12,137 bases of DNA from Candidatus Latescibacterota bacterium (GCA_016209865.1 JACQVL010000314.1:1-12137), one strand, 5' to 3'. Counted from the stretch's first letter, positions 1-6,832 are shown. The notes: generated from the letters alone by a model not told the origin. Program-made: numbers and translations.

Positions 1-377
1 CCCTGGAGCGCGCCTACCGCCCCGCTGCGGTGGGTCCGGCCATCCATGATGGAGGCATCCAACTCCGCCTCACCACGGGCGTTGAGGACGGCGCTCAGAC
101 CCACGTTGTAGCCTTGGGGCGGGAGCACATTCTCGACCGCCCGCATCCCCTGCTCAGCCGCATCCAGAGCCGAGCCTCCCTTCATCAGCGTCTCTCCGGC
201 GGTTTGAGCCCCTTCAGGCGAATAGATACAGAACGCAGCCGGGAGCGCGGCCCGTGCGAGTGCGGGGCTGGATGAGCGCGGCGTTTGCGCGTGCGACAAG
301 GCTGAAGAGACGGAAAGACCGAGCACAGCCGCTCCGCCTTGCGTCAGAAATCGTCTGCGGGAAAGATGTCCAGACAT
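1..377 (-). CDS. Tat-exported asparaginase / isoaspartyl peptidase-like Ntn-hydrolase, N-terminal part
   Basis: The first 125 residues are present; the gene runs off the left edge. The ATG at 377 has a GGAGG Shine-Dalgarno seven bases upstream. Residues 6-30 form a twin-arginine signal (SRRRFL, a short hydrophobic stretch, then SHAQ as a likely cleavage site), so export of a folded protein is expected. After it come GGSALDAAEQGMRAVE and LDASIMDG...SGAVGAL, the conserved N-terminal motifs of the glycosylasparaginase/plant-type asparaginase family, whose members hydrolyse asparagine, isoaspartyl or GlcNAc-Asn bonds. The catalytic threonine that self-processing would expose lies beyond the window, so activity cannot be judged. 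The gene follows the dehydrogenase ending at 431 after 53 bp and may be co-transcribed. The family call is confident; the exact substrate is unknown. Confidence 0.85.
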   Translation of the reverse strand, partial: MSGHLSRRRFLTQGGAAVLGLSVSSALSHAQTPRSSSPALARAALPAAFCIYSPEGAQTAGETLMKGGSALDAAEQGMRAVENVLPPQGYNVGLSAVLNARGEAELDASIMDGRTHRSGAVGALQ

Positions 378-402
378 CAACAGGCCTCCATCAGTAGGTG
401 TT

Positions 403-430
403 GTCATCCCCGCGTACGCCGGAATCCAGC
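403..430. repeat. Intergenic palindromic repeat, copy 1
   Basis: This copy begins GTCATCCCCGCG and ends GGAATCCAGC. It matches the other copies at 1578-1603, 3566-3596, 5155-5185 and 5589-5614 in the GTCATnCCCGCG...GGAATCCA frame. Its right end abuts the stop codon of the dehydrogenase gene at 431-433. In general shape it resembles the widespread ATTCCC-N8-GGGAAT type repeats (dRS3-like in Neisseria). No coding role is visible. Confidence 0.75.
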
Positions 431-1531
431 TTAGCGACGCGTGGGCCGCATCGCTTCCCCGGTGAGCAGGAAGCTGCGGACGTCGTACCGTCCGGGCCGT
501 TCGACGGGAAGCGCGCCCGATTCGACCATCAGGTCGAGGGGGTTGGCCCGCGTCTTGAGGGGGAGGCGGACGACCTCATGGCAGCGGGCCGACTCGTACA
601 CTCCCATCATGACGTGCATCGTCCACAGGCCGTTCTCGGCCTGGCCGCGATGGACGCAGCGGTCCTCGATCCAGTCGACCAACTCCTCCGCCTGACTCGC
701 CATCGGGTCGGCCTTCTCCACCGGCACGTCCTTCCATCCACGGGTCCTGGCGTTGAAGTACCGCACCCACCCGTCATCGAAATCGAGCATCCCATCGATC
801 CCCTGCACGAACGCCCAGGCCGCGTCCCCTGGAATCAGGTCCGTCTGAAAATTTCCCTGAATCCCCCCCTCGAACATCAGGAAGCCCGCCACGCAGTCCT
901 CGCACCGCACATCCCGCTCGTACCGGTCGGTCTTGCGCTCGACCTGCCCGAACACCCACTCCACCTTCGGGTCGCCCAGGACATACCGCATGCAGTCGAG
1001 GCCGTGACTGGTGGCGTTGAGCAGGCCGGTCTCACGGGTGTGCGACACCCGCTTCGGGACGCCGACCGCCCCGTCCGCGACCAACTCCTTCGCCTTGCAC
1101 CAGGCGGGAAGGAACCGTCGCTGGAAGCCGATGGCCAGCTTGACCCGGTTGCGCTGGCAGGCGATCATCATCTCTTCCGCCTCGCCTAAGGAAGTCGCCA
1201 TCGGCTTTTCACACAGGATGGCCTTCGGCTGGCGGGCGGCGGCGGCGATCGTCATCTCCGCGTGGAACGGATGCCAGGTGCAGACGCTGACGATGTCCGG
1301 CCGCTCGGTGTCGAGCATCGCGCGGAGATCCGTGTAGGCCGTCCGGATGCCGTATTGTTCCGCGAACTGCCGCGCCCGCGGCTCGTCCACGTCCGCGCAC
1401 GCGACCAGGTCGATGCGCCCGGCCTGGACGTACCCGGATGCGTGCGCCCGGCCGATCGACCCGGTTCCGATGATGGCCGCACGGTAGCAAGCGCCGCGTT
1501 TCTTAGGAGACGATGTCTTCTGACGTGGCAT
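431..1531 (-). CDS. Gfo/Idh/MocA family NAD(P)-dependent oxidoreductase
   Basis: This 366-residue protein is the usual length for the family. An N-terminal Rossmann fold carries the GTGSIG dinucleotide loop at residues 22-27, with acidic residues at the end of the second strand (ACADVD, about 45-49). The family signature EKP is at 108-110; its lysine normally takes part in catalysis. SHGLD at 175-179 corresponds to the G-x-x-x-D-x-x-H-type motif that supplies the catalytic acid/base residues. The family oxidises or reduces sugars, inositols and related polyols, and is cytoplasmic. The ATG at 1531 follows AGGAG by five bases. The gene lies 148 bp downstream of a second, clearly different Gfo/Idh/MocA gene; that gap is filled with repeats. 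The substrate cannot be read from sequence; paired paralogues next to an amidohydrolase suggest carbohydrate or N-compound catabolism (inference). Confidence 0.9.
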   Translation of the reverse strand: MPRQKTSSPKKRGACYRAAIIGTGSIGRAHASGYVQAGRIDLVACADVDEPRARQFAEQYGIRTAYTDLRAMLDTERPDIVSVCTWHPFHAEMTIAAAARQPKAILCEKPMATSLGEAEEMMIACQRNRVKLAIGFQRRFLPAWCKAKELVADGAVGVPKRVSHTRETGLLNATSHGLDCMRYVLGDPKVEWVFGQVERKTDRYERDVRCEDCVAGFLMFEGGIQGNFQTDLIPGDAAWAFVQGIDGMLDFDDGWVRYFNARTRGWKDVPVEKADPMASQAEELVDWIEDRCVHRGQAENGLWTMHVMMGVYESARCHEVVRLPLKTRANPLDLMVESGALPVERPGRYDVRSFLLTGEAMRPTRR

Positions 1532-1548
1532 AAGGACTCCTCATGAAG

Positions 1549-1562
1549 ATCGGGGTACGGGA
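1549..1562. repeat. Heptamer pair, left arm of composite element
   Basis: Read on the minus strand these bases are TCCCGTA followed by CCCCGAT, two units of a YCCCGNA heptamer. They lie inverted relative to the longer heptamer array at 1647-1680, with palindrome copy 2 between the two arms. Confidence 0.6.
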
Positions 1563-1577
1563 AAAGCAACAGATGAA

Positions 1578-1603
1578 TGGATTCCCGCTTTCGCGGGCAT
1601 GAC
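1578..1603. repeat. Intergenic palindromic repeat, copy 2
   Basis: TGGATTCCCGC, then TTTC, then GCGGGCATGAC. Read on the minus strand it forms CCCGC-GAAA-GCGGG, a perfect five-pair stem closed by a GNRA-type tetraloop. It is inverted relative to copy 1. It sits in the middle of the 148-bp gap between the two dehydrogenase genes. There is no T-tract, so it is not an obvious intrinsic terminator. Confidence 0.8.
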
Positions 1604-1646
1604 AGTCGAGCATTCACACGTTGTTTCACGCTGTTCGCTTTGCCTT

Positions 1647-1680
1647 TCCCGTATCCCGCACCCCGTACCCCGAATCCCGT
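1647..1680. repeat. Tandem heptamer array YCCCGNA, nearly five units
   Basis: Consecutive units are TCCCGTA, TCCCGCA, CCCCGTA, CCCCGAA and TCCCGT. The array ends on the first base of the stop codon of the dehydrogenase gene at 1680-1682. Together with 1549-1562 and palindrome copy 2 it forms one inverted composite element. Two more units of the same heptamer occur at 8941-8954. Confidence 0.75.
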
Positions 1681-2777
1681 CAGTATTCTACTGGCGGGGG
1701 CGGGTCGAACCGCGACGCCACGTCCACCGGCCGGCCTTCGTCGGCCGACTGGAGGATGCTCAGACAGATGTCCAGGATGTGGTACGCCTGCGTCCCGGTG
1801 ACCCGCTGGACCGACCCGGTGCGGATGGATTCCGCCAGCTCGAAGACCGCCCGGCCCCATTCCACCCCACGATACGGCTCTTTGAGGTAGGAAACCCGCT
1901 TCCATTCACCCCCGCGCAGACCGGCGCGTGCCTCGACGGTCGCGTTGAAATCGTGGGGAGTGCTCAGGTACAGCGCCCCGCCGTCCCCATGGAACTCCAC
2001 CCCCGCCTGGCGGCTGGACGCGTAGAAACTCGCCGTCACCCGCCCCCGTGCGCCCGACTCGAACTCCAGGACGCCGGTGACCTGATCCGGGGTGGTCACC
2101 CGGAACGTCTGGCCGGCACGCGGTCCCTGAGTGACCGTCCGGTCGGGGTTCAGGATGGACGCGCCGCCGACCACGCGCGCGACCGGGCCGAGGATGGTCG
2201 TCAGCACCGTCAGGGCGTACACCCCGACGTCGAGCATCGGACCGGCGCCCGGCTCGTAGAACCCTTCCGGGCTGGGGTGCCAGGACTCGATCCATCCCCA
2301 GTTCATCTCCGCGTAGGCCAGACGGACCCGGCCGATCATGCCGTCTCGGATCGCCTTCCAGGCGGTCTGCTGGGCCTCGCCTAAGAACGTGAACGGACTG
2401 CAACTCAGCCGCAGACCGCGCGCCCCGGCCAGGGCGACGAGGCGGCGGCCGTCCTCGCGCGTGCCCGCTAACGGCTTCTCGCTGTGGACGTGCTTCCCGG
2501 CTTCGAGCGCCTGCGACGTGACCGGCGCGTGCGCCCGGTGGGCGGTCAGGTTGATGACCGCCTCGACCTCCGGGTCGGCCAGCAACGCCTCTAAGGTGGG
2601 GTAGTGCCGGCCGCCGTGTTCCTTCACGAACGCGGCCGCTTTCTCCTGATCGACGTCGAACGCGCCCATCAATCGCGCGCAATCCGGCCTGGTCTTGAGA
2701 CTCTTCCCGTACGCGCCCGAAATGTTCCCACAACCGACGATGGCGACGCGCAGGGGATCGAACGAACGTGTGCTCAT
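1680..2777 (-). CDS. Gfo/Idh/MocA family oxidoreductase, second paralogue
   Basis: This 365-residue protein has the Rossmann glycine loop GCGNIS at 15-20, AFDVD at about 39-43 at the end of the second strand, and the EKP signature at 100-102. GAGPMLDVGVYAL at 177-189 is the motif around the catalytic aspartate in the C-terminal alpha/beta domain; the usual histidine four residues later is replaced by tyrosine here, as in some family members. A long C-terminal domain (from about 125) would bind substrate. The ATG at 2777 follows AGGAG by eight bases. The gene is 18 bp after the creatininase-family gene, so the two are probably one transcript. It differs clearly from the neighbouring paralogue at 431-1531 and is not a recent duplicate. 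Substrate unknown; a sugar, inositol or related polyol is likely from the family. Confidence 0.9.
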   Translation of the reverse strand: MSTRSFDPLRVAIVGCGNISGAYGKSLKTRPDCARLMGAFDVDQEKAAAFVKEHGGRHYPTLEALLADPEVEAVINLTAHRAHAPVTSQALEAGKHVHSEKPLAGTREDGRRLVALAGARGLRLSCSPFTFLGEAQQTAWKAIRDGMIGRVRLAYAEMNWGWIESWHPSPEGFYEPGAGPMLDVGVYALTVLTTILGPVARVVGGASILNPDRTVTQGPRAGQTFRVTTPDQVTGVLEFESGARGRVTASFYASSRQAGVEFHGDGGALYLSTPHDFNATVEARAGLRGGEWKRVSYLKEPYRGVEWGRAVFELAESIRTGSVQRVTGTQAYHILDICLSILQSADEGRPVDVASRFDPPPPVEY

Positions 2778-2795
2778 GTCAAGGGCTCCTCAATT

Positions 2796-3542
2796 TTATC
2801 GACTCATCATCTCCGCCATCTTCGCCGTCACCCAATCGACCGCGACCTCACTCATCGCCCGGCCTTTCTCGGCGGTGGCGAGTTTGGCTTCCTCGTGGTA
2901 CAGCCGGTCTTGTCGGGCGCGGTCCGGGTCCCGAATCGTCAACTTCGCCGTCGCATAATCCACCCCTTCCCAGTGGACGTTCTGCGGGAAGGCGGCCAGG
3001 GCGAACGACGTCTCGAACTCGCTCGCGTGGGCGGGACAGTTCCCCGACTCCATCCATTGCTTGACGATGTCCGGAGTGTAAGCCTCCCAGTACGAGCAGA
3101 ATTCGAAGTCGATGCCCAACCGGGCGCGCATGTCGTCGAGCCGTTGCCGGACCGGCCCGGCGTTGCCCGCATGACCGTTGACGGCCAGGACGTGCCGGAC
3201 GCCCGCGCGGCGCATGCTGTCGCACACGTCGTAGAGGAGTTCCGCGAAGATGTCCGGACGGGTGGTGAGCGTCCCCTTGTGGTTCATCCAGTGCTCGGAG
3301 ACTCCGATCGCCAGCGGGGTGGTGACGATCACCTTCGGGTAGAGCTTCTGGGCGGCCCGCTCTGCGACATGGACGGCGCTCTCGGTGTCATGGACCATCG
3401 CCAGATGCTCGTTGTGCTGCTCCGTGCTGCCGGTCGGGACGATCACCCCCTGGATGTGCCCGTCGTCGATGCCTTCCCGGAACTGCCGCCGGGTCATCTC
3501 CCAGAGTTTGACCGGGTAGGATGGCTGTGTCGTGCTGGACAT
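2796..3542 (-). CDS. Creatininase-family metal-dependent amidohydrolase
   Basis: 248 residues, normal for the family. PTGSTEQHNEH at 36-46 followed by HDT gives metal ligands E41, H43 and D52 with the same spacing as in Pseudomonas creatininase (E34, H36, D45). NGHAGN at 122-127 supplies H124, and HASEFETS at 172-179 matches the family HAGExETS motif. True creatininase has a glutamate two residues after the NGH histidine; here that position is glycine (G126), as in the broader NGHxGN branch that includes amidohydrolases acting on other cyclic or formyl amides. Creatinine is therefore unlikely to be the substrate. The ATG at 3542 has AGGAG eight bases upstream. It is followed after 18 bp by a Gfo/Idh/MocA gene, which points to a shared degradation route. 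Confidence 0.88.
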   Translation of the reverse strand: MSSTTQPSYPVKLWEMTRRQFREGIDDGHIQGVIVPTGSTEQHNEHLAMVHDTESAVHVAERAAQKLYPKVIVTTPLAIGVSEHWMNHKGTLTTRPDIFAELLYDVCDSMRRAGVRHVLAVNGHAGNAGPVRQRLDDMRARLGIDFEFCSYWEAYTPDIVKQWMESGNCPAHASEFETSFALAAFPQNVHWEGVDYATAKLTIRDPDRARQDRLYHEEAKLATAEKGRAMSEVAVDWVTAKMAEMMSR

Positions 3543-3565
3543 GGTAAGGCTCCTTGTTCAATGTG

Positions 3566-3596
3566 GATGATAGAGTCTCGCTTGCGCGGGAATGAC
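3566..3596. repeat. Intergenic palindromic repeat, copy 3
   Basis: GATGATAGAGTCTCGC, then TTGC, then GCGGGAATGAC. It has the same orientation as copy 2 but a degenerate left arm (GAGTCTCGC instead of GATTCCCGC). It lies in the 90-bp gap between lgt and the creatininase-family gene. Unlike most copies it does not touch a stop codon. Confidence 0.65.
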
Positions 3597-3632
3597 CGCC
3601 CCGATGCGGTCGATCACAAGGATCGCCCCTCC

Positions 3633-4400
3633 TCATTCTGTCTTGGTGGGTGAAGTTCCCGAACCCCGATGCATTGCCACCACCCACACGCTCCCGCCCA
3701 CGACCATCAGGAGGCTGATGACCTGGGCGTCCGACAGACCGAATAGCATCGGCGGGTTGAGCCGGATGAACTCCACGGCAAACCGGGCGATGCCGGTGAG
3801 GATCAGGTAGACCCCGAATAACTGGCCCGGCTGTTTCAACCGGACTCTGAGCGACCAGAGCACCCAGAAGATGAGGAGGGATTGGAGGATCTCATAGACC
3901 GGGGCGGGATGGACGCGCTCGATCGTCGGGACGGTGCCGTTCGGGTAGGCCATCCCCCACGGTAGGTCGGTGGGCATCCCGTAATCCCCATCCCCCGCTA
4001 ACTGGCAGCCCATCCGCCCGAACGCATACCCGATCGCCAGCTCCGGCGCGACCGCATCGATCGCCGGCAGAAGCGGCTGCCCGCTTCGCCGGATGGCGGT
4101 GATGACCGCGACCGCGCCCACGATCAGTCCCCCGTACCAGGTGAACCCGCTGCCCGAGATGATCATCCCGGCCGGGTCTTGCGTGACCGCCGGGTACGTC
4201 TCGATCAGGTAGTAGAGTTTCGCGCCGGCCAGCCCACCCGCCATGGCCGCGATGATGACCCACTCCGCTAAGGCGACGTCGAGGCCTTTACGCGCCAGCT
4301 CGCGTCGGAGCAGGACCAGGCCGGTGAAGAAGCCGAGGGTCATCATCACCCCGTAACCGGCGATCTGGATCGGACCGAGCTTGAACAGAATGGGGTACAT
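3633..4400 (-). CDS. lgt: Prolipoprotein diacylglyceryl transferase
   Basis: Lgt transfers diacylglycerol from phosphatidylglycerol to the lipobox cysteine of prolipoproteins in the inner membrane. The protein is 255 residues with about seven hydrophobic segments. The family signature GRMGCQLAGDGDYG is at 128-141, with the arginine (R129) of the first part intact. FTWYGGLIVG at 86-95 corresponds to the E. coli FHGGLIG region; the position of E. coli H103 is tyrosine (Y89), as in many non-proteobacterial Lgt proteins. The ATG at 4400 lies 10 bp after the CPBP gene. It has no good Shine-Dalgarno and sits inside a tandem AACGATG repeat, so translation may rely on coupling to the upstream gene. 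A lipoprotein substrate is encoded in this window (SPOR protein at 10985-11530). Confidence 0.95.
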   Translation of the reverse strand: MYPILFKLGPIQIAGYGVMMTLGFFTGLVLLRRELARKGLDVALAEWVIIAAMAGGLAGAKLYYLIETYPAVTQDPAGMIISGSGFTWYGGLIVGAVAVITAIRRSGQPLLPAIDAVAPELAIGYAFGRMGCQLAGDGDYGMPTDLPWGMAYPNGTVPTIERVHPAPVYEILQSLLIFWVLWSLRVRLKQPGQLFGVYLILTGIARFAVEFIRLNPPMLFGLSDAQVISLLMVVGGSVWVVAMHRGSGTSPTKTE

Positions 4401-4411
4401 CGTTCATCGTT
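4398..4411. repeat. Heptamer pair AACGATG x2 spanning a stop/start junction
   Basis: On the minus strand two AACGATG units run from the last base of the CPBP stop codon to the lgt start codon. The unit is close to the AATGATG/AACGATG heptamers at 11559-11656. Confidence 0.5.
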
Positions 4412-5151
4412 CAGAGTTTGAAGGTGATGAACAGGTCGTACATCGTGTGCGTATACGCGGTGATGCCGTATCCACGGGTGATGTACAGCGCCGACAGCAC
4501 CAGCCCGGCGAAGAAGCGGAACACAAAGGAGTGGATGGTGAAACGATCCCCCAGCGGGCCGACGTAGTGAAACCCAGAGAAGATCAGGGAGGCCATGACC
4601 GCAGCCATCAGGTACGCGGAGACGAGGCGGAGGCCGAACAGCCGGTGCAAGACGATGTACAACGCGGTGATCAGGAACACCCGGAACAGAAGCTCTTCGT
4701 AGATGCCCGCTCCAAGAGAGGCGATCACCTGCGCCTTAAAGCTGAGGGTGACCGGCCCGATCATCACCGCCTGCACCATCCGGGAGACGACGCGGCCGAG
4801 GCCAAGGGCGTACACCACGCTCTCGCCCGCCATCAGAAGAAAATACCCGCCACGGATCGGCCCGGATGTCCGCCGGCGTTCCTTCCAGATCAGGTACAGC
4901 AACGCCCCCAACAGGATGACGCTGACGCCCATGAACCCACCAACGCCGAGGAAGACCAGGACCTGCTTCAGGAGCACATCCGCCCCGTTCCGGATGTCGT
5001 CGATGTCCTGGCGGTAGAGGATGGCGGCGCATTCGTATGCGAGGAAGAGGGGCAGCGCGAAGAACGCGCTGTAGACGGTCGACCGGGAGGCGAGCAGATA
5101 CCGGACGACGGGTGAATGCTGGCCCAGCCGCAAACGGCGTTCGATGTTCAC
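4411..5151 (-). CDS. CPBP-family intramembrane metalloprotease (Abi/Rce1 type)
   Basis: This 246-residue, strongly hydrophobic protein carries the family's three motifs: EELLFR at 152-157 (EExxxR), FSGFH at 191-195 (FxxxH) and HTMYD at 235-239 (Hxxx[N/D]). These glutamates and histidines form the membrane-embedded active site in Rce1-like proteases. Bacterial members are linked to bacteriocin self-immunity or peptide and membrane-protein processing; the role here is unknown. Translation most likely begins at GTG 5151. No Shine-Dalgarno is visible, and palindrome copy 4 sits directly upstream, between this start and the cupin stop. No in-frame ATG exists between that stop and the GTG. It is followed by lgt after 10 bp, so both are likely membrane proteins of one transcript. 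Confidence 0.88.
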   Translation of the reverse strand: MNIERRLRLGQHSPVVRYLLASRSTVYSAFFALPLFLAYECAAILYRQDIDDIRNGADVLLKQVLVFLGVGGFMGVSVILLGALLYLIWKERRRTSGPIRGGYFLLMAGESVVYALGLGRVVSRMVQAVMIGPVTLSFKAQVIASLGAGIYEELLFRVFLITALYIVLHRLFGLRLVSAYLMAAVMASLIFSGFHYVGPLGDRFTIHSFVFRFFAGLVLSALYITRGYGITAYTHTMYDLFITFKL

Positions 5152-5154
5152 GGG

Positions 5155-5185
5155 TGATGATGGAGTCCCGCGTCTGCGGGAACGG
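5155..5185. repeat. Intergenic palindromic repeat, copy 4
   Basis: GATGATGGAGTCCCGC, then GTCT, then GCGGGAACGG, close to copy 3 in its left arm. It occupies almost the whole 34-bp gap between the cupin stop (5186-5188) and the CPBP GTG start (5151). It therefore lies where the CPBP ribosome binding site would be expected. Confidence 0.65.
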
Positions 5186-5509
5186 TTATCGGTATTCCTG
5201 GCGAGGCGGGCTGAACACGTCCAGCGCCTTCGACAGGACGGGGACCTCTGGCACCCCGTGGAGGACGTTGGAGGGGATGACGTACGTATCCCCCTGCTTC
5301 ACCACCCGCCGCTCGTCTCCGATGACGAACACGAACTCCCCGTCTAAGACGAGGCCGAGTTGCTCGTGCGGATGGCTGTGAATCGGCACGCTCGACCCCG
5401 GCGTCAACGTCACGAACGACAGCATCGCGTTGTCGCCGGACACCACCTTGATGTCAACCCCCGGCGCGATGCTCCGGCCCTTCATGTCGGCCTCGGCGAA
5501 GAAAAACAT
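5186..5509 (-). CDS. Small single-domain cupin protein
   Basis: 107 residues, one cupin domain. Motif 1 is PIHSHPHEQLGLVLDGEF (42-59), giving possible metal ligands H44, H46, H48 and E49/Q50. Motif 2 is GDTYVIPSNVLHGV (73-86), with H84 as the last ligand. Such proteins bind a metal and may be small dioxygenases, isomerases or sensors. The sequence predicts no signal peptide, so it is cytoplasmic. The reading frame is open further upstream to 5575, but the ATG at 5509 has AGGAGG just before it and the extra stretch runs through heptamer repeats, so the shorter form is chosen. It lies between the aminotransferase and the CPBP gene. Function not assigned. Confidence 0.85.
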   Translation of the reverse strand: MFFFAEADMKGRSIAPGVDIKVVSGDNAMLSFVTLTPGSSVPIHSHPHEQLGLVLDGEFVFVIGDERRVVKQGDTYVIPSNVLHGVPEVPVLSKALDVFSPPRQEYR

Positions 5510-5513
5510 GACT

Positions 5514-5519
5514 CCTCCT
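5514..5519 (-). promoter_or_regulatory. Shine-Dalgarno AGGAGG of the cupin gene
   Basis: AGGAGG followed by AGTC and the ATG at 5509. It decides the start against the longer frame reaching 5575, which has no comparable site. Confidence 0.75.
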
Positions 5520-5525
5520 GAGAAG

Positions 5526-5637
5526 CAGTGACGAGTGACGAGTAAGACCGATGTGCTGTAATAATGGCGCATCATGGTAGCTCAGGTTGTCATTCCCGCG
5601 CAAGCAGGAATCCATTTTTTCACTCGCCACTCGTCAC
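5526..5637. repeat. Composite repeat: inverted GTGACGA heptamer arms around palindrome copy 5
   Basis: The left arm has GTGACGA at 5528-5534 and 5535-5541. The right arm (5620-5637), read on the minus strand, is GTGACGA, GTGGCGA, GTGA. Between them lies palindrome copy 5 (5589-5614, GTCATTCCCGCG...GGAATCCA). The right arm contains the stop codon of the aminotransferase gene (5634-5636). The left arm is repeated almost identically at 6863-6882. Confidence 0.75.
5589..5614. repeat. Intergenic palindromic repeat, copy 5
   Basis: GTCATTCCCGCG, then CAAG, then CAGGAATCCA. This is the copy closest to the ATTCCC-N8-GGGAAT form. Its plus-strand translation gives the VIPAQAGIH-type string typical of spurious proteins called from such repeats. 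Confidence 0.8.
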
Positions 5638-6809
5638 ACACTGTATACCCCGCTCGCCGCCGTCACCCCGCTGTCCTTCACTCGATGGCCTTCCGCCCGC
5701 AACACCTGCTCCAGCGCGCTCAGGAAAAGGAGAACGTGGTCTTTCGACGACGACTGGCCCATCAGACCGACGCGCCAGGCTTTCCCCTTCAGCGCGCCGA
5801 GTCCTCCGCCGATCTCGATGCCGTACTCCGTGAGGAGCCGTCTTCGGACTTTCAGCTCATCGATGCCGTCTGGCGCCAGGATGGGGTTGATCATCGGCGC
5901 GCGGTACGGCTCGTCGACGAAGAACTTCAGCCCCATCGCCTCGATCCCGGCTTTGAACGCCCGGTAGTTGAGCGCATGGCGGGCGATGCCGTGCTCCAGT
6001 CCCTCCTCGTAGACGATGAGCAGCGCCTCGCGGAGGGCGTAGTTCATGTTGACGGGCGCGGTATGATGGTAGACGCGGTCCCCGCCCCAGTAGTTCTTGA
6101 CGAGAGACATGTCGAAGTACCAGCTCTGGACTTTGGTCTTCCGGTTCTGGATGGCCGACATCGCCCGGTCGTTCAGAGTCAACGGAGCAAGACCGGGCGG
6201 ACAGCTCAGGCACTTCTGGCTCCCGGAGTAGCAGGCGTCGATCCCCCACGCATCGACCTTCACGTGCGCGCCCCCTAAGGAGGCGACGGTATCGACGAGG
6301 AACAGCGCCCCGTGCTCGTGGACGACGTGAGCGATCTCGTCGAGCGGCTGCAACACCCCGGTCGACGTCTCGGCGTGGACGATGGCGACGAGTTTGGGAT
6401 GGCACGTCTGCAGCCGCTTCGCGATCTCATCAGGTGCGAAAGGTTTTCCCCATGCGCCAGCCATGCGGATCAGACGGCCGCCGCACCGCTCGACCATCTG
6501 GCACATGCGATCAGCAAAATACCCGCCGACGCAGACGACCACCTCATCGCCCGGCTCGATCAGGTTGCACAGACACGTCTCCATGCCCGCCGACCCGGTC
6601 CCGGACACCGGAATCGCAAACTCGTTCGTCGTCTCGAAAACGTACTGCAACAGCGCTTTCGTCTCATCCATCACCTTGAGAAAGTAGGGATCGAGATGCC
6701 CCACCAGCGGGGCGATCATCGCCTGGAGGACGCGGGGATGGACGTCGCTCGGGCCGGGTCCCATCAGCACCCGCTTCCCGGGGTTGAGCTGGGCATAAAT
6801 GTGAGACAT
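5634..6809 (-). CDS. PLP-dependent aminotransferase, alanine/serine-glyoxylate type
   Basis: 391 residues, the usual length for class V aminotransferases of the AGT/SPT group. LMGPGPSDVHPRVL (15-28) and SGTGSAGMET (69-78) are the N-terminal substrate and phosphate-binding regions. ETSTGVLQPL (147-156) is a family hallmark. D173 in LVDTVAS contacts the pyridine nitrogen. K199 in SGSQKCLSCPPG is the Schiff-base lysine, where AGT enzymes have SGSQKALxxPPG. The family moves amino groups between alanine or serine and glyoxylate or pyruvate; which pair is used here is unknown. The ATG at 6809 is placed by the motif start MSHIYAQ and a weak AAAGG upstream; the frame stays open to 7607 but that extension overlaps the CoA-transferase gene. 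It is separated from that gene by a 98-bp repeat-filled gap. Confidence 0.9.
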   Translation of the reverse strand: MSHIYAQLNPGKRVLMGPGPSDVHPRVLQAMIAPLVGHLDPYFLKVMDETKALLQYVFETTNEFAIPVSGTGSAGMETCLCNLIEPGDEVVVCVGGYFADRMCQMVERCGGRLIRMAGAWGKPFAPDEIAKRLQTCHPKLVAIVHAETSTGVLQPLDEIAHVVHEHGALFLVDTVASLGGAHVKVDAWGIDACYSGSQKCLSCPPGLAPLTLNDRAMSAIQNRKTKVQSWYFDMSLVKNYWGGDRVYHHTAPVNMNYALREALLIVYEEGLEHGIARHALNYRAFKAGIEAMGLKFFVDEPYRAPMINPILAPDGIDELKVRRRLLTEYGIEIGGGLGALKGKAWRVGLMGQSSSKDHVLLFLSALEQVLRAEGHRVKDSGVTAASGVYSV

Positions 6810-6832
6810 GGGGGAGACCTTTCGTGAAAAGC

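Noticed and set aside
398-1189. Plus-strand open frame of 263 codons, and similar ones at 1599-2384, 2604-3653 and 4381-5115
   Set aside because: All are mirror frames of well-supported minus-strand genes, with low-complexity composition and no motifs.
1578-1603. Intrinsic terminator
   Set aside because: The stem is stable but no T-tract follows on either strand; the same sequence occurs in several gaps between co-directional genes.
1549-1680. CRISPR-like array
   Set aside because: The repeats are contiguous heptamers without unique spacers of constant length, and no cas genes are present.
5510-5575. Upstream extension of the cupin gene to 129 residues
   Set aside because: It is encoded by the GTGACGA heptamers and spacer; the internal ATG at 5509 has a strong AGGAGG.
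5574-6278. Plus-strand protein beginning MVAQVVIPAQAGIH
   Set aside because: The start is the known type of spurious translation through palindrome copy 5 and the rest is antisense to the aminotransferase.
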